From NCBI GenBank assembly GCA_021778845.1, contig JAJYBU010000029.1:1-47173 (forward strand): a DNA stretch of 47,173 bases, in the 5' to 3' direction. Positions 8,169 through 16,993 of the stretch are shown here, piece after piece (position 1 is the first letter of the stretch; each line of letters opens with the position of its first letter). Position numbers and translations under genes: made by a program. A model generated the notes under the pieces. That model searched no databases and was not told the origin of the DNA. It worked only from the letters and a program-made list of their open reading frames with translations. This DNA comes from Acidobacteriota bacterium (GTDB lineage Bacteria > Acidobacteriota > Terriglobia > Terriglobales > Acidobacteriaceae).

Positions 8169-9362
8169 TTACAGCCCGGCATACCAGTCATAGCCAAGCT
8201 TGGTCCAGTAATCGTCTGGCTTGGTGTTGGTGTAGCTTATAAGTGCAATACGTTTGATCTGCTTGTATCCGTACTTCGTAGGCATATGCAGTCTCAACGG
8301 AGCCCCGTGGTATTGAGTCAAAGGCGCGCCCATCATTTCGGTTACTAGAAGTGTTTGGGGATGACGGCAGACATGGAGGTCATAGCCCGTGTAATAGTCT
8401 CCTTCGGGTGTCTCCATGTATACATATAGTGGTTCCTTACCGTTAATGCGTGGGGGAGGATATGCCTCGAGAAAATCCACCATACGAACACCCGCCCAGT
8501 GGACGATCTGGCTCCAGCCCTCGATGCACTTGAACTGCGTTACTAGTTCGTGACGAGGTAGTTTTAGGATGTCCTCTATTGTCAGAAGCAGTCCTGGTGT
8601 GCCCACTGGAAGTGTCGAACTGCTCTCCCCGGCTTCCTCCTTGCCGCGAGGCATACGTCCGATGCGGTCCTGTTGTTCGGTTGCGTGTTGCATCATCGAA
8701 GCGGGAGCCATCTTTTCGGCGGTTCTAGCCGCAGGCGGTGGAGTCTTGGTGTCGTGCCCCTGCAACTCCATGGTCTTCTCGTCAAGATAGATGTACTTCC
8801 AGGCGGTTACATCCTGGCTGTATCGTGGGTCCGAGACTGGCACAGCGGAACCGACCACTTGAAGCCTATAACTTGCTGGGTCAAGCATTTGCTTAAGTCC
8901 ATAGACGCCATTCACCCTGAGATCCTGCGAGGCCGAGAGAGGGTAGGTCGGGGCCAAAGCCTTGTCGTCAAAGAGAGCGCGTGAGATCGCGGCATTCGTA
9001 TCGAAAGCCTTTCGGTAGCCCGCCGGTTGCATCTCTTCCGCAGGTAGACGGTCGAGCCAGCGGTAGACCCCATACCCGACGGCCGAAGCTGCGGCTGCCA
9101 CCACGAACGACCGCCGCGTGTGCCGCCCCGAATCGGCGAGGACTGCAGCATTGCGCTCCTCGACCTTCTCGTCGACAGTAGGAACAGATTCTTCAGCGGC
9201 CCGTTCCTCGATTACAGCGGCCAGCTCAGCTTGTCGCACTGGAGGAGCAGCCGTCTTTGCTTCGGTCTCAACTTCGGCACCCGCCTGTAGGTTTCCCTCT
9301 GCTTGTGTCGCAGACGGCGTCTCTTTGGGATTGAATGACTCCTGCTGGTTTGACTCTGGCAT
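8169..9362 (-). CDS. Sulfite-oxidase-fold molybdopterin oxidoreductase with Tat-type segment
   Basis: About 397 residues. FKCIEGWSQIVHWAGV holds Cys279, the molybdenum-ligating Cys of the sulfite oxidase/YedY family, and WTKLGYDWYAGL closes the domain. Two features are odd. A Glu/Ala-rich tail of about 80 residues precedes a twin-arginine motif (RRSFVVAAAASAVGYGVYRW, residues 83-102), and an insertion of about 80 residues (175-255) splits the usual domain start. The Tat segment implies export or membrane anchoring. The ATG at 9362 overlaps the stop of the cytochrome gene (TGATG), with AGAAGG eight bases upstream; the ATG at 9368 is also possible. Confidence 0.85.
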   Translation of the reverse strand: MPESNQQESFNPKETPSATQAEGNLQAGAEVETEAKTAAPPVRQAELAAVIEERAAEESVPTVDEKVEERNAAVLADSGRHTRRSFVVAAAASAVGYGVYRWLDRLPAEEMQPAGYRKAFDTNAAISRALFDDKALAPTYPLSASQDLRVNGVYGLKQMLDPASYRLQVVGSAVPVSDPRYSQDVTAWKYIYLDEKTMELQGHDTKTPPPAARTAEKMAPASMMQHATEQQDRIGRMPRGKEEAGESSSTLPVGTPGLLLTIEDILKLPRHELVTQFKCIEGWSQIVHWAGVRMVDFLEAYPPPRINGKEPLYVYMETPEGDYYTGYDLHVCRHPQTLLVTEMMGAPLTQYHGAPLRLHMPTKYGYKQIKRIALISYTNTKPDDYWTKLGYDWYAGL

Positions 9363-10114
9363 CACCATGACCTTCTTTCTGCTTCGAGTGACACGTCTTC
9401 TTCCTTCTTGATCTCCCGGCCGCTTACCATACTTCGAAAGTTGTTCCATCCCGCAAGGATCACCTGCACCACATGAATGAAGAAAAACCCAACAAAGCCC
9501 ATCGTGATCCAGAAGTGCTCCCAACGCGCCATCTCGTAACCTCCGAGAGCCGAGGTTAGAAGGTGCAACTGCGTTGGCTTGTAAATGGCAAGGCCAGTGA
9601 TCAGCATGCCTAAGCCCATCAAGATGACAGATGTATAGGCGATGCGCTGTGCGCCGTTGTACTTAGTCTGCGGTGGCAGGCCTTTACAAAGGTGCATGTC
9701 GACCAGCGTGACCTGGATAGCATCCCGCACGCTCCGCCTTTGCGGGATGAGAAACCGCCACTCCCCAGAGAACGCCAGGAATGCGACATACGCGATCCCA
9801 TTCGCTGCGAAGATCCACATGAAAAAGAAATGGTGCCCCAGTCCCTGGGTCACGTGGTACGGTGCATTGATTGCTTTCCAGAACCATTCTGGGAAGAAGC
9901 GAAAAAAAGTAATTTTTCCTATACCGATGCGGTAGACCGCGTGGGGATGCTGGTAAGCATTGTCAGAGTCATTCCAATAAATCAGGAGACCGCTCCAGAT
10001 CATGAGAAAGAGTATGGGGAAATTCAGCCAATGCATCCAGCGGATCGCAAGCGGATGCTTGTGATCAAGACGAAGGGCCGAGGGTGAGGACTCCGTTTTC
10101 TTCATCATTGCCAT
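9362..10114 (-). CDS. Cytochrome b561-type membrane protein, electron partner of the molybdoenzyme
   Basis: A 250-residue protein with four to five membrane segments. Potential haem-ligating histidines are in AIRWMHWLNFPILFLMIWSG, HVTQGLGHHFFFMW and EHFWITMGFVGFFFIHVVQ, as in thiosulfate reductase/hydrogenase cytochrome b. It would link the quinone pool to the molybdoenzyme, whose gene it overlaps by one base. It is the first gene of the minus-strand operon that runs down through the methyltransferase and the glycosyltransferases. The upstream 159 nt to the next gene contain no clear regulatory palindrome. Confidence 0.85.
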   Translation of the reverse strand: MAMMKKTESSPSALRLDHKHPLAIRWMHWLNFPILFLMIWSGLLIYWNDSDNAYQHPHAVYRIGIGKITFFRFFPEWFWKAINAPYHVTQGLGHHFFFMWIFAANGIAYVAFLAFSGEWRFLIPQRRSVRDAIQVTLVDMHLCKGLPPQTKYNGAQRIAYTSVILMGLGMLITGLAIYKPTQLHLLTSALGGYEMARWEHFWITMGFVGFFFIHVVQVILAGWNNFRSMVSGREIKKEEDVSLEAERRSW

Positions 10115-10273
10115 GCGCTACCTCAAACGTTCCAGTCTTGCCTTACCCGACCACTAACAGCAACTCCGCATCCACAGACGTTGCATTCGAACGATTTTTC
10201 GCCTAGTGTTTGCGATTTTGTTCCGACGCTGCAAAAGATGCAAAAGCTTATGCGGTGCTTATGATCCCAGTTC

Positions 10274-11212
10274 TCAACCAGGAAGCTTGGCCATGAACTG
10301 AAGGATCAGGTTTGCAATCTCATCGGTCTTTTCATCCAGTGCGAAGTGCCCGGCGTCGAGCAGGTGTATGTCTGCATGCGGAAGGTCTCGCCTGAAGGCT
10401 TCAGCTCCCGGTGCGATAAAGGAGGGGTCGTTCTTGCCCCAAGCTACGAGGGTTGGGGGTTGGTGGTCACGGAGCCACATCTGCCACTTGGGGTACGAGG
10501 CGACGTTGTTCCGATAGTCATAGAGTAGCTCTGCTTGGATCTCACGCTGACCCGACCGCGAAAGATCGGCATACTCGCTAATCCAGGTATCCGGATCGTA
10601 GCGATCCGGATGGCACGTTCCAGCAACGTGCCGCTCCTTGGTGGCCTCGAATGACAGAAAAGCGTTCAGCACCTCGGGATGAGCTTTTGGATCTGTCCAG
10701 TATTCAGCAATCTTGCCCCATTTGATCCCTAGACCCTCTTTATAGGCATTGCCATTCTGGACAATAAGCGCACGCAGTCGATCAGGGTGTGCCAGAGAAA
10801 TGCGAAATCCGATTGGCGCACCGTAATCATGAAGATACAGGGTGTAGTTTGTGATTTTCAGTTCTTCAAGAAAATCACTCATCGTCTGGGCAAGATGATC
10901 AAACGTGTACGTATAGGCGGTCGGAGAAGGCGTATCGCTGAGACCGAACCCGGGATAATCCGGGGCAATCAGATGATACTTCGCTGCGAGCATGGGAATG
11001 ACCGTATTAAACTCGCGCGACGACGACGGGAAACCGTGCAAGAACACAATGGTTGGAGCATCACTTGGCCCTGCCTCCCGATAAAAGATCTTGACTCCGT
11101 CGACCTGCACCCAATGATAGGTCGTCGTGGCGTTCGTGGAAGGGATTGGCGCGGCTTGTGCCGCACCTGCCAAGAGAGTGGCAGCGAGAAAGTATTCTGA
11201 TAGATGGCTCAT
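10274..11212 (-). CDS. Exported alpha/beta hydrolase, haloalkane dehalogenase/epoxide hydrolase type
   Basis: A 312-residue protein. Residues 1-20 form a short signal peptide (hydrophobic core LAATLLAGAAQA). HGFPSSS near residue 59 is the oxyanion-hole motif; YLHDYGAP places an Asp nucleophile at about residue 129; GKNDPSF carries the acid and DAGHFALDE the catalytic His. An Asp nucleophile points to dehalogenase or epoxide hydrolase chemistry rather than a Ser esterase. It is the only one of the four paralogues in this window with a signal peptide. The ribosome-binding site is weak. Confidence 0.85.
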   Translation of the reverse strand: MSHLSEYFLAATLLAGAAQAAPIPSTNATTTYHWVQVDGVKIFYREAGPSDAPTIVFLHGFPSSSREFNTVIPMLAAKYHLIAPDYPGFGLSDTPSPTAYTYTFDHLAQTMSDFLEELKITNYTLYLHDYGAPIGFRISLAHPDRLRALIVQNGNAYKEGLGIKWGKIAEYWTDPKAHPEVLNAFLSFEATKERHVAGTCHPDRYDPDTWISEYADLSRSGQREIQAELLYDYRNNVASYPKWQMWLRDHQPPTLVAWGKNDPSFIAPGAEAFRRDLPHADIHLLDAGHFALDEKTDEIANLILQFMAKLPG

Positions 11213-11724
11213 TGTGGTGCCCGTCTTGATTCGAGAATATGACTCTGCTTCTTCGAGGAGCCAATGGCCAACAATTCTTGCTTATCGATGCTTCGAGGAA
11301 GACCTGGAGATGGTGCGTGAGTCAGCCTGTGTTGAACATTTTCCGTTGCTCTGTGAACTCCGTCTGGCATGAGGTAAAGGGCGTGACCCTGCCCTTCTTC
11401 GAGAAGCGGGATTCGACCAGACGGCTTGAGTCCTCGTGCAGGCATATCCTTAGAGTATGGTCACAATAAGAACTGAAACAGTTTGAAGTTTTTAATAATC
11501 AATTGAATAACTCTCACGAATACAAAGGGTTTCGTAACCTCCTTTAGTAACCCAAGGGCTCATCGTAAGGATTTGAGCAAAGTTCTCGGGACGCCATCTA
11601 ATTGGACTTCCGCAATACCCTTGGATAGCGAGATGGAGTTCAGAGAGCCGTTAGACCCCGAGACAGGCAACAGCTAAGCCAGCAAGTGTCACCACCGACC
11701 CATTTCAGCTGGTATGCATAGTAC
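11213..11724. other. Non-coding gap, 512 nt
   Basis: No convincing gene, RNA or complete repeat is seen. The stretch 11460-11515 is AT-rich and includes the word CACAATAAGAA, similar to a word upstream of the hydrolase at 18124-19023, so a regulator site is possible. The short open frames here have no recognisable protein content. Confidence 0.4.
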
Positions 11725-12111
11725 CTAGGTGCGGCGAGCCTCTTCGAGTGCCATAGTATCCAGATACTGACGGTGACGCCAGATCCTTCCTTGCCGAACA
11801 TCCCAAACATGGGCGTATGGAAGATCGGCACGTTTGTGCGTCGCACGATTAATGCAAGTAAAGCGACCCAAAGAGATGACAGTTGAACCATCTACAAAGA
11901 ACTCAGATGGTGCCGGCGAAAAGCTTTCCCATTCCTGCATAAGCGGAGCGAAGACTTTCGTCATGACTTCAACAGGCCCATTTTCCTGAATGTTGAAATT
12001 GACAACCGAGATCCATTCGATGTCAGGAGTCATGAGCTCGACCATCTTGCCTGTATCACCCGCTGCAATCGCAGAATAGAAAGTGCGCACCGTATCGACT
12101 GGAGTTGTCAT
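11725..12111 (-). CDS. SnoaL-like (NTF2-fold) protein
   Basis: A 128-residue protein with the SnoaL-like pattern: VDTVRTFYSAIAAGDTGKMVELMTPDIEW at the start, an AHVWDVRQGRI strand near residue 105 and a final YLDTMALEEA helix. The fold is used by ketosteroid isomerases, polyketide cyclases and many proteins of unknown role. The start at 12111 is favoured because GGAG lies just upstream and the ATG overlaps the previous stop codon (ATGA). It is translationally coupled to the DUF7002-like gene. Confidence 0.75.
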   Translation of the reverse strand: MTTPVDTVRTFYSAIAAGDTGKMVELMTPDIEWISVVNFNIQENGPVEVMTKVFAPLMQEWESFSPAPSEFFVDGSTVISLGRFTCINRATHKRADLPYAHVWDVRQGRIWRHRQYLDTMALEEARRT

Positions 12112-12812
12112 TTGGTCTCCTTTGTCTTCGTTTCGGAATGCTCGGCAACCGTTTGGGACGCCGGTGGGTGTAGAACAAACTTGCTTGTCATGCATATCGC
12201 AGCTATCTGTGATGAGGTAACCGCATACGGATAAGTGACTTCTGCAATAGCGTTACCTATCCCTCGGCGCTTACGTCGTTCCTGAAAGGGATAGTCGCTA
12301 GCCTTTAGAAATGTTGATGAGCCTCTCAACGCAGCCCTGCGCATTGTGTTTCCCGAGTTGATTGCCGAAAACTCGAAGGAATCAAAATCAAGCACCTCAA
12401 AGACCGATCTAGTATCGAATGTAAACACAATTTTGGGACGCCTAACTGCTAGCCTTGCTCCAATATGCTTCGCAAGCCGATGTTCGGTTGGCCAAAAAAA
12501 GACACGGCGGTTGAGCGATATGCACCATTGCTCCAGCGAGACATCCGTCAAGCATTTCGAAAGCGCCCTTGCATTCATGGGAGCTTGGTCGTTGATCAGA
12601 AATTCCCCATGAACGGTGTGACTGAGTCGCACCGGGCTAGGCCGAGGACAGCTTTCAATCTCGAATCGTTGACTGCCATCGACTTCGCATCGGTCCAACA
12701 TAGCTGCTGTGCTGAGAAGTCCATGTCTCATGATTTGTCTCATGTCCTGTGCAAGCGAAATATGAAAAAGAGTCGGATAGGCGTCTGCAAACTCTTCACG
12801 GCTCATCGGCAC
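12108..12812 (-). CDS. DUF7002-like protein
   Basis: A 234-residue protein. The pattern LFHISLAQDMRQIMRHGLLSTA, then HTVHGEFLINDQAPM and NRRVFFWPTEHRLAKHIGAR, matches what I recall of the DUF7002 family. The order of a leading H near the N-terminus, a central H-G-x-x-x-x-x-D-Q and a VFFW strand resembles the layout of ADP-ribosyltransferase-fold proteins such as DarT, but that is inference only. It probably starts at GTG 12812, with AGAGGG six bases before it; the ATG at 12806 is the alternative. It is coupled to the SnoaL-like gene downstream. Confidence 0.6.
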   Translation of the reverse strand: MPMSREEFADAYPTLFHISLAQDMRQIMRHGLLSTAAMLDRCEVDGSQRFEIESCPRPSPVRLSHTVHGEFLINDQAPMNARALSKCLTDVSLEQWCISLNRRVFFWPTEHRLAKHIGARLAVRRPKIVFTFDTRSVFEVLDFDSFEFSAINSGNTMRRAALRGSSTFLKASDYPFQERRKRRGIGNAIAEVTYPYAVTSSQIAAICMTSKFVLHPPASQTVAEHSETKTKETK

Positions 12813-12909
12813 GACTCACCCTCTTTCAGTGGATCTTGTTGCTCGAATGTGCAATTTGTGTTTCCCTGACGACATCGCACGAGACTTAGTCACATTCCTT
12901 AAATCCTAC

Positions 12910-14607
12910 CTAGCCTGGTGGGTCGTGGCGTCTTTGAGCCAAATACCGATGGATATTCGAAACGACCACAGAGCCCTCACCCACCGCAGATGCGACACGT
13001 TTCACGGATTCGGCTCTGGCGTCACCGACAGCGTAAACACCGGGAACGCTGGTCGCGTACGGCGTAGATTCAAACCCGAAACGGCCTCCAGTGAGAACGA
13101 ATCCTTTCGGATCGAGTTTGACGGTGCCATAGAGCCACCCGGAGTTGGGTTCCGCGCCAATCATGACAAAGACAGCGGAAATCGGTTTTCGTGTTGTCTC
13201 GGCGGTTTTTCTATCTCTCCAAGTGACGAACTCAAGGGCCGCCTCACCTTCCAAGCTTTCGATTTCGGTGTTTGGGTAGACAGTGATCTGCGGTGAACGT
13301 TCGATTCGTGAAATGAGATATTGTGACATCGTACTGTTGAGAGACGAACCACGAATGATGTGATGTACGTGTCCCGCAATACTAGAGAGGAAAACTGACG
13401 CCTGCCCAGCAGAATTTCCCCCTCCTACAACGATGATTTCTCGTTCGCGACACAGCAGGGACTCCATCGCGGTCGCAGCATAATAGAGTCCCCTATTTTC
13501 AAAGTCTTCCTGGTTCTTCACGTTGAGCTTTCTGTACCGCGCCCCGCTTGCGATGACGACCGAGCGTGCACAAACAGCAGCACCCCCAGCGAGCATCAAT
13601 CGATGGAAGCCATCCACTTGTTCCACGCTTATAACTTCCCGTGAGATGGCGAAGCGGACCCCAAACTTGAGCGCCTGAAGATGGCCACGGCTCGCCAACT
13701 GCGCACCTGACAGTCCGGTCGGAAATCCAAGGTAGTTTTCAATCTTCGAGCTCGTGCCGGCTTGGCCGCCTGGAGCATTCCCTTCAACAACAATTGTCGA
13801 TAAGCCCTCCGAAGCTGCATAAACTGCTGTGGCTAGTCCTGCTGGACCAGCTCCAACGACGGCAACGTCGTAAATCGTGTGAGGCTCAGGGATCTCAGTG
13901 ATACCAAGATGGTCAGCGAGATCGCAGATTGCAGGTCGAACCAGAACTCGGCCATTCAACAGCACGACTTCCGGCATCTTGGTCCTAGCTGTGCTGTGTT
14001 CAAACTCTTCATTCGTCGGCAGCTCTTCTACTCGGTGTGGATAGTAATTGTGAACTAAAAAACGACGGAGGCATAAAAGGTCAGGATCGTCTTGAAATCC
14101 TCGAAGTACGATGCCTGTAGACGGATCGTCGATCATACCGATACGGCGCCATATGCAAGCGGAGACGATAATATTCGTGACATCGCCCTCATGGCGCATA
14201 AGCGTCCGCAAATTTATCCGAGATATGCGCAGTAGCCGACTCGTCGAGGCCGTCCGCGCTTCAGCTACTGTTCGTTGCGTGTTCAAGAGGTTTAGCTCAC
14301 CGCTGAATTCGCCCGGACGCAGGGAGCGGAAGACTTTAAAGCCGCCGCCTCTCACTAGAAGCCGGCTCTCTATCTCTCCTGTGAGGACGACGAACATGTC
14401 CGTATCCCGGTCACCATATGTGTACAGACAGGTATCCTTTGGGACAATCTCCTCTCGACCATATGACGCGATTCTGTGAAGCATTTCGTCGCTGAATACG
14501 GGAAAGGCGAGATCGATGCGAAACTCCGCATCGGGTCTGAACGAAGATGCAGGTTCAGGCGATGTGGGCTGATCTCCTAGCGTGAACTCCTCACCCAGCT
14601 CGCTCAT
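12910..14607 (-). CDS. cNMP-binding domain fused to thioredoxin-reductase-like flavoprotein (no CxxC)
   Basis: About 565 residues. Residues 30-150 form a cyclic-nucleotide-binding-like domain (DTDMFVVLTGEIESRL, then LRPGEFSGELNLL). From about 240 onward there is a class II thioredoxin-reductase fold: VVGAGPAGLATAVYAASEG binds FAD, GGQAGTSSKIENYLGFP follows, IIVVGGGNSAGQ binds NAD(P)H and VYAVGDARAESVKR is the second FAD motif. The redox CxxC normally just before the NAD(P)H motif is absent: the sequence there is YYAATAMESLLC. It therefore cannot reduce thioredoxin in the usual way. The start at 14607 has GGGAG upstream. Confidence 0.85.
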   Translation of the reverse strand: MSELGEEFTLGDQPTSPEPASSFRPDAEFRIDLAFPVFSDEMLHRIASYGREEIVPKDTCLYTYGDRDTDMFVVLTGEIESRLLVRGGGFKVFRSLRPGEFSGELNLLNTQRTVAEARTASTSRLLRISRINLRTLMRHEGDVTNIIVSACIWRRIGMIDDPSTGIVLRGFQDDPDLLCLRRFLVHNYYPHRVEELPTNEEFEHSTARTKMPEVVLLNGRVLVRPAICDLADHLGITEIPEPHTIYDVAVVGAGPAGLATAVYAASEGLSTIVVEGNAPGGQAGTSSKIENYLGFPTGLSGAQLASRGHLQALKFGVRFAISREVISVEQVDGFHRLMLAGGAAVCARSVVIASGARYRKLNVKNQEDFENRGLYYAATAMESLLCREREIIVVGGGNSAGQASVFLSSIAGHVHHIIRGSSLNSTMSQYLISRIERSPQITVYPNTEIESLEGEAALEFVTWRDRKTAETTRKPISAVFVMIGAEPNSGWLYGTVKLDPKGFVLTGGRFGFESTPYATSVPGVYAVGDARAESVKRVASAVGEGSVVVSNIHRYLAQRRHDPPG

Positions 14608-14739
14608 TTTCCGCATCTCCCGCAGACTAGCCGAAAGCAGCAACTACAGGTGTCCATAAACGAATCTCCCGAATAATCATGACGTTTGAGTCCGTCTTTA
14701 TCGTCTCTGGAACTTTCGTGGGCAGTAAAGGAGCGAGGT

Positions 14740-15519
14740 CTATACACTTTTATTCTGACCACCATCGATATCGACAATAGCCCCATGAATCCATCTCGCT
14801 TCTTCTGTTGCTAGAAACACAACAACCTCCGCGACATCACCTGGTTCTCCGAGACGAGAGATTTTCAAGCGCTGGGTCAAATCAATGAGATATTTGTCAT
14901 AGTCGATACCTTCTTGTGCGGCGAGCTTCTCAATCAGTTTCTTGCGGCGTGAAGTCTGTATTGTGCCTGGCTGAACCAGGTTGACGTGAACCGAGTCCTG
15001 AAGGCCTTGCTCGGCGATTGACTTGGATAGTGCCGCAATTCCGCCATTCACAGCCGACACCAGTGAAAGATGGCGTTCTGGCATTCGTGCCGTGCCTCCG
15101 CCGATCATGACGAGATGGCCTCTTGCTTCCCTTAGCATCGTCCAGGTTCTCTTGATGACTCTGAGATTCGCAAATAATTTCAGTCCGAACCCTGCCGCCC
15201 AGTCCTCATCCTCGAGTTCGAGAAAGTTGCCTTGCGGAGCTGCGCCCGCATTGGTGACGAGGATATCTAGGCCCCCCCACGATCGTTCAACGTCCTTAGC
15301 CAGCTTTGCAGCCGCATCGGAATCAGTCAGGTCGAGAGCTGCGAACCTGACATCAGACGTCAACGACCGTAGCTCATTGCATTTAGACGAAAGCTCTTCT
15401 TGGCTTCGAGAAGTGAGATAAACGCTGGCGCCTTCAAGTGCAAAACGACGGGCGATAGCTGCACCGATTCCTCTTCCGGAGCCGGTCACGAGTACACGTT
15501 TTCCGTTGAATCGTTGCAT
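14740..15519 (-). CDS. Short-chain dehydrogenase/reductase lacking catalytic Tyr and Lys
   Basis: A 259-residue SDR. VTGSGRGIGAAIARRFALEG is the cofactor-binding motif, LVTNAGAAPQG the NAG motif, and VHVNLVQPGTIQT the PG motif, all intact. At the active site the usual YxxxK is replaced by VSAVNGG, and the preceding Ser strand reads MIGGGTARMP, so Tyr, Lys and Ser are all missing. Some SDR subfamilies have this pattern; their members may be non-catalytic or use other residues. AAAGGA lies before the ATG at 15519. A longer frame up to 15690 overlaps the neighbouring hydrolase and is not needed. Confidence 0.85.
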   Translation of the reverse strand: MQRFNGKRVLVTGSGRGIGAAIARRFALEGASVYLTSRSQEELSSKCNELRSLTSDVRFAALDLTDSDAAAKLAKDVERSWGGLDILVTNAGAAPQGNFLELEDEDWAAGFGLKLFANLRVIKRTWTMLREARGHLVMIGGGTARMPERHLSLVSAVNGGIAALSKSIAEQGLQDSVHVNLVQPGTIQTSRRKKLIEKLAAQEGIDYDKYLIDLTQRLKISRLGEPGDVAEVVVFLATEEARWIHGAIVDIDGGQNKSV

Positions 15520-15628
15520 GGATTCCTTTCGTCTCTGAATGTAACGGCTCGGCTGCGAAATGAAGTGCCTCTCCGCGCCACTGGCCCACTGCTTTCGAAC
15601 AGCGCTTCGTATTAATAGGTTGGAGCGC

Positions 15629-16513
15629 CTAGTGTCCGAAGGCAGATTTGATTTCGTCCGCCACAAGATGAACATTCTCGTCCAGTACAAAGTGGCCCGC
15701 GTCTAGCCAAACGAGCTTGGCTTCAGGTAGATCACGCAAATACGCCTCAGCTCCAGACGGCACGAAGAACGGATCCTTCTTGCCCCAAACGATCAGCGTC
15801 CTGGGCGCATGCACGCGGAACGCAGTCTGCCACTCGGGATATAGCGCAATGTTGGACTTGTAGTTCTCCAACAGGTCGACCTGATAGTCCTGCACTCCGG
15901 GGCGGTCAAGTAAAGCTTGATCCAGTATCCAGTTGTCAGGGTTGATGGCGGCGGGATCTTTCGCACCGACGAGCCAATGAAACTTTGTCCCCTCCAGACT
16001 TACAAAATCGCGTGCGGGCTTCTCGGTCTCTGGCGTGCGTTTTTCCCAAAGTGGCAGCAGAACCTTCTTCGGTGCATCACCAACGCCCTCCATGTAGGCA
16101 TTGGCATTCTGAATAATGAAGCCCTTTACCTGTTCGGGTCTCTCAGTGAAAAGTCGGAACCCTATCGGGCCTCCGTAATCCTGCATGTACAGGATGTAGG
16201 ACGTCAGATTAAGTTGTTCGAGCAGACCGCGCACATACGATGCAAGATGATCGAAGGTGTACTTAAAATCCTTGCTCGATGGCGCATCAGAATGCCCAAA
16301 GCCGATGTAGTCGGGAGCGATCAGGTGAAACCGGTCGGCAAGGGCGCGTATGAGCTCACGAAACATTTGACTGCTTGTCGGGAGCCCGTGCAGCAGAACA
16401 ATTGTGGGCGCTTGTGGGTCGCCTGCCTCGCGATAAAACAATTTGCGACCATTGATAGTCGCTGTTCGATAGTAAGTAAGCCGCGACTGGCCTTGCGATA
16501 TTGACGATGCCAT
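15629..16513 (-). CDS. Alpha/beta hydrolase, Asp-nucleophile type (paralogue 2)
   Basis: A 294-residue cytoplasmic hydrolase. LLHGLPTSSQMFREL gives the oxyanion hole, LYMQDYGGPIGFR the Asp nucleophile (about D112), WGKKDPFF the acid region and DAGHFVLDE the catalytic His. It closely resembles the proteins at 18124-19023 and 22151-23026. The sequence suits dehalogenase or epoxide hydrolase chemistry, with substrate unknown. AAGGAG precedes the start. Upstream is a 47-nt block shared with the promoter of the AhpD-like gene, so the two are probably controlled by the same regulator. Confidence 0.87.
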   Translation of the reverse strand: MASSISQGQSRLTYYRTATINGRKLFYREAGDPQAPTIVLLHGLPTSSQMFRELIRALADRFHLIAPDYIGFGHSDAPSSKDFKYTFDHLASYVRGLLEQLNLTSYILYMQDYGGPIGFRLFTERPEQVKGFIIQNANAYMEGVGDAPKKVLLPLWEKRTPETEKPARDFVSLEGTKFHWLVGAKDPAAINPDNWILDQALLDRPGVQDYQVDLLENYKSNIALYPEWQTAFRVHAPRTLIVWGKKDPFFVPSGAEAYLRDLPEAKLVWLDAGHFVLDENVHLVADEIKSAFGH

Positions 16514-16993
16514 TTGTACTCCTTGTTGATCGTGCTTCGGATATGACGACCTGTTCTAAACTAGGGTCGGGCCAACACGAAGAAAAGTTCCAAATATTCA
16601 ATTCATCAATGAGGATTTGTTACGAACATCTCGCGCCGACGAGTACCTCAGTAGGACTCTGCCTGCGTACACTCAATGGGCACGCGTCAATGAATAGAGC
16701 CTGACTGATCAGATGTTTCCTAAAGCGTGGTTTCATACCCTAAGAAGTTTTATGGCTTCGTACATCTGAAGCCTTTACTCAAGTGGCCTTGTGGAATTCT
16801 GCTAACATACAATAAATAGAACAAGCGTTATCACCGCGCTTGCCAGGGAGAGTGGTGAGTGAGACCATCCCTCCTTATATTGCGTCCAGCGAGCTTCTGA
16901 GTTGATCAGACAGGCCGCACGGTACTGATCTAATGTAAGCGCCTCGCTAATCTGATTTATTGGAGGTTTTCTTCGGCTACGGCGTCGATGCTA
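16514..16993. promoter_or_regulatory. Intergenic region with shared regulatory block (16580-16626)
   Basis: The segment 16580-16626 aligns gap-free with 3156-3202 in the same orientation relative to the minus-strand gene it precedes. This is the better-supported part of the gap. The rest (16627-16993) is AT-rich in places and shows no gene, RNA or complete repeat that I can identify. Confidence 0.5.
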
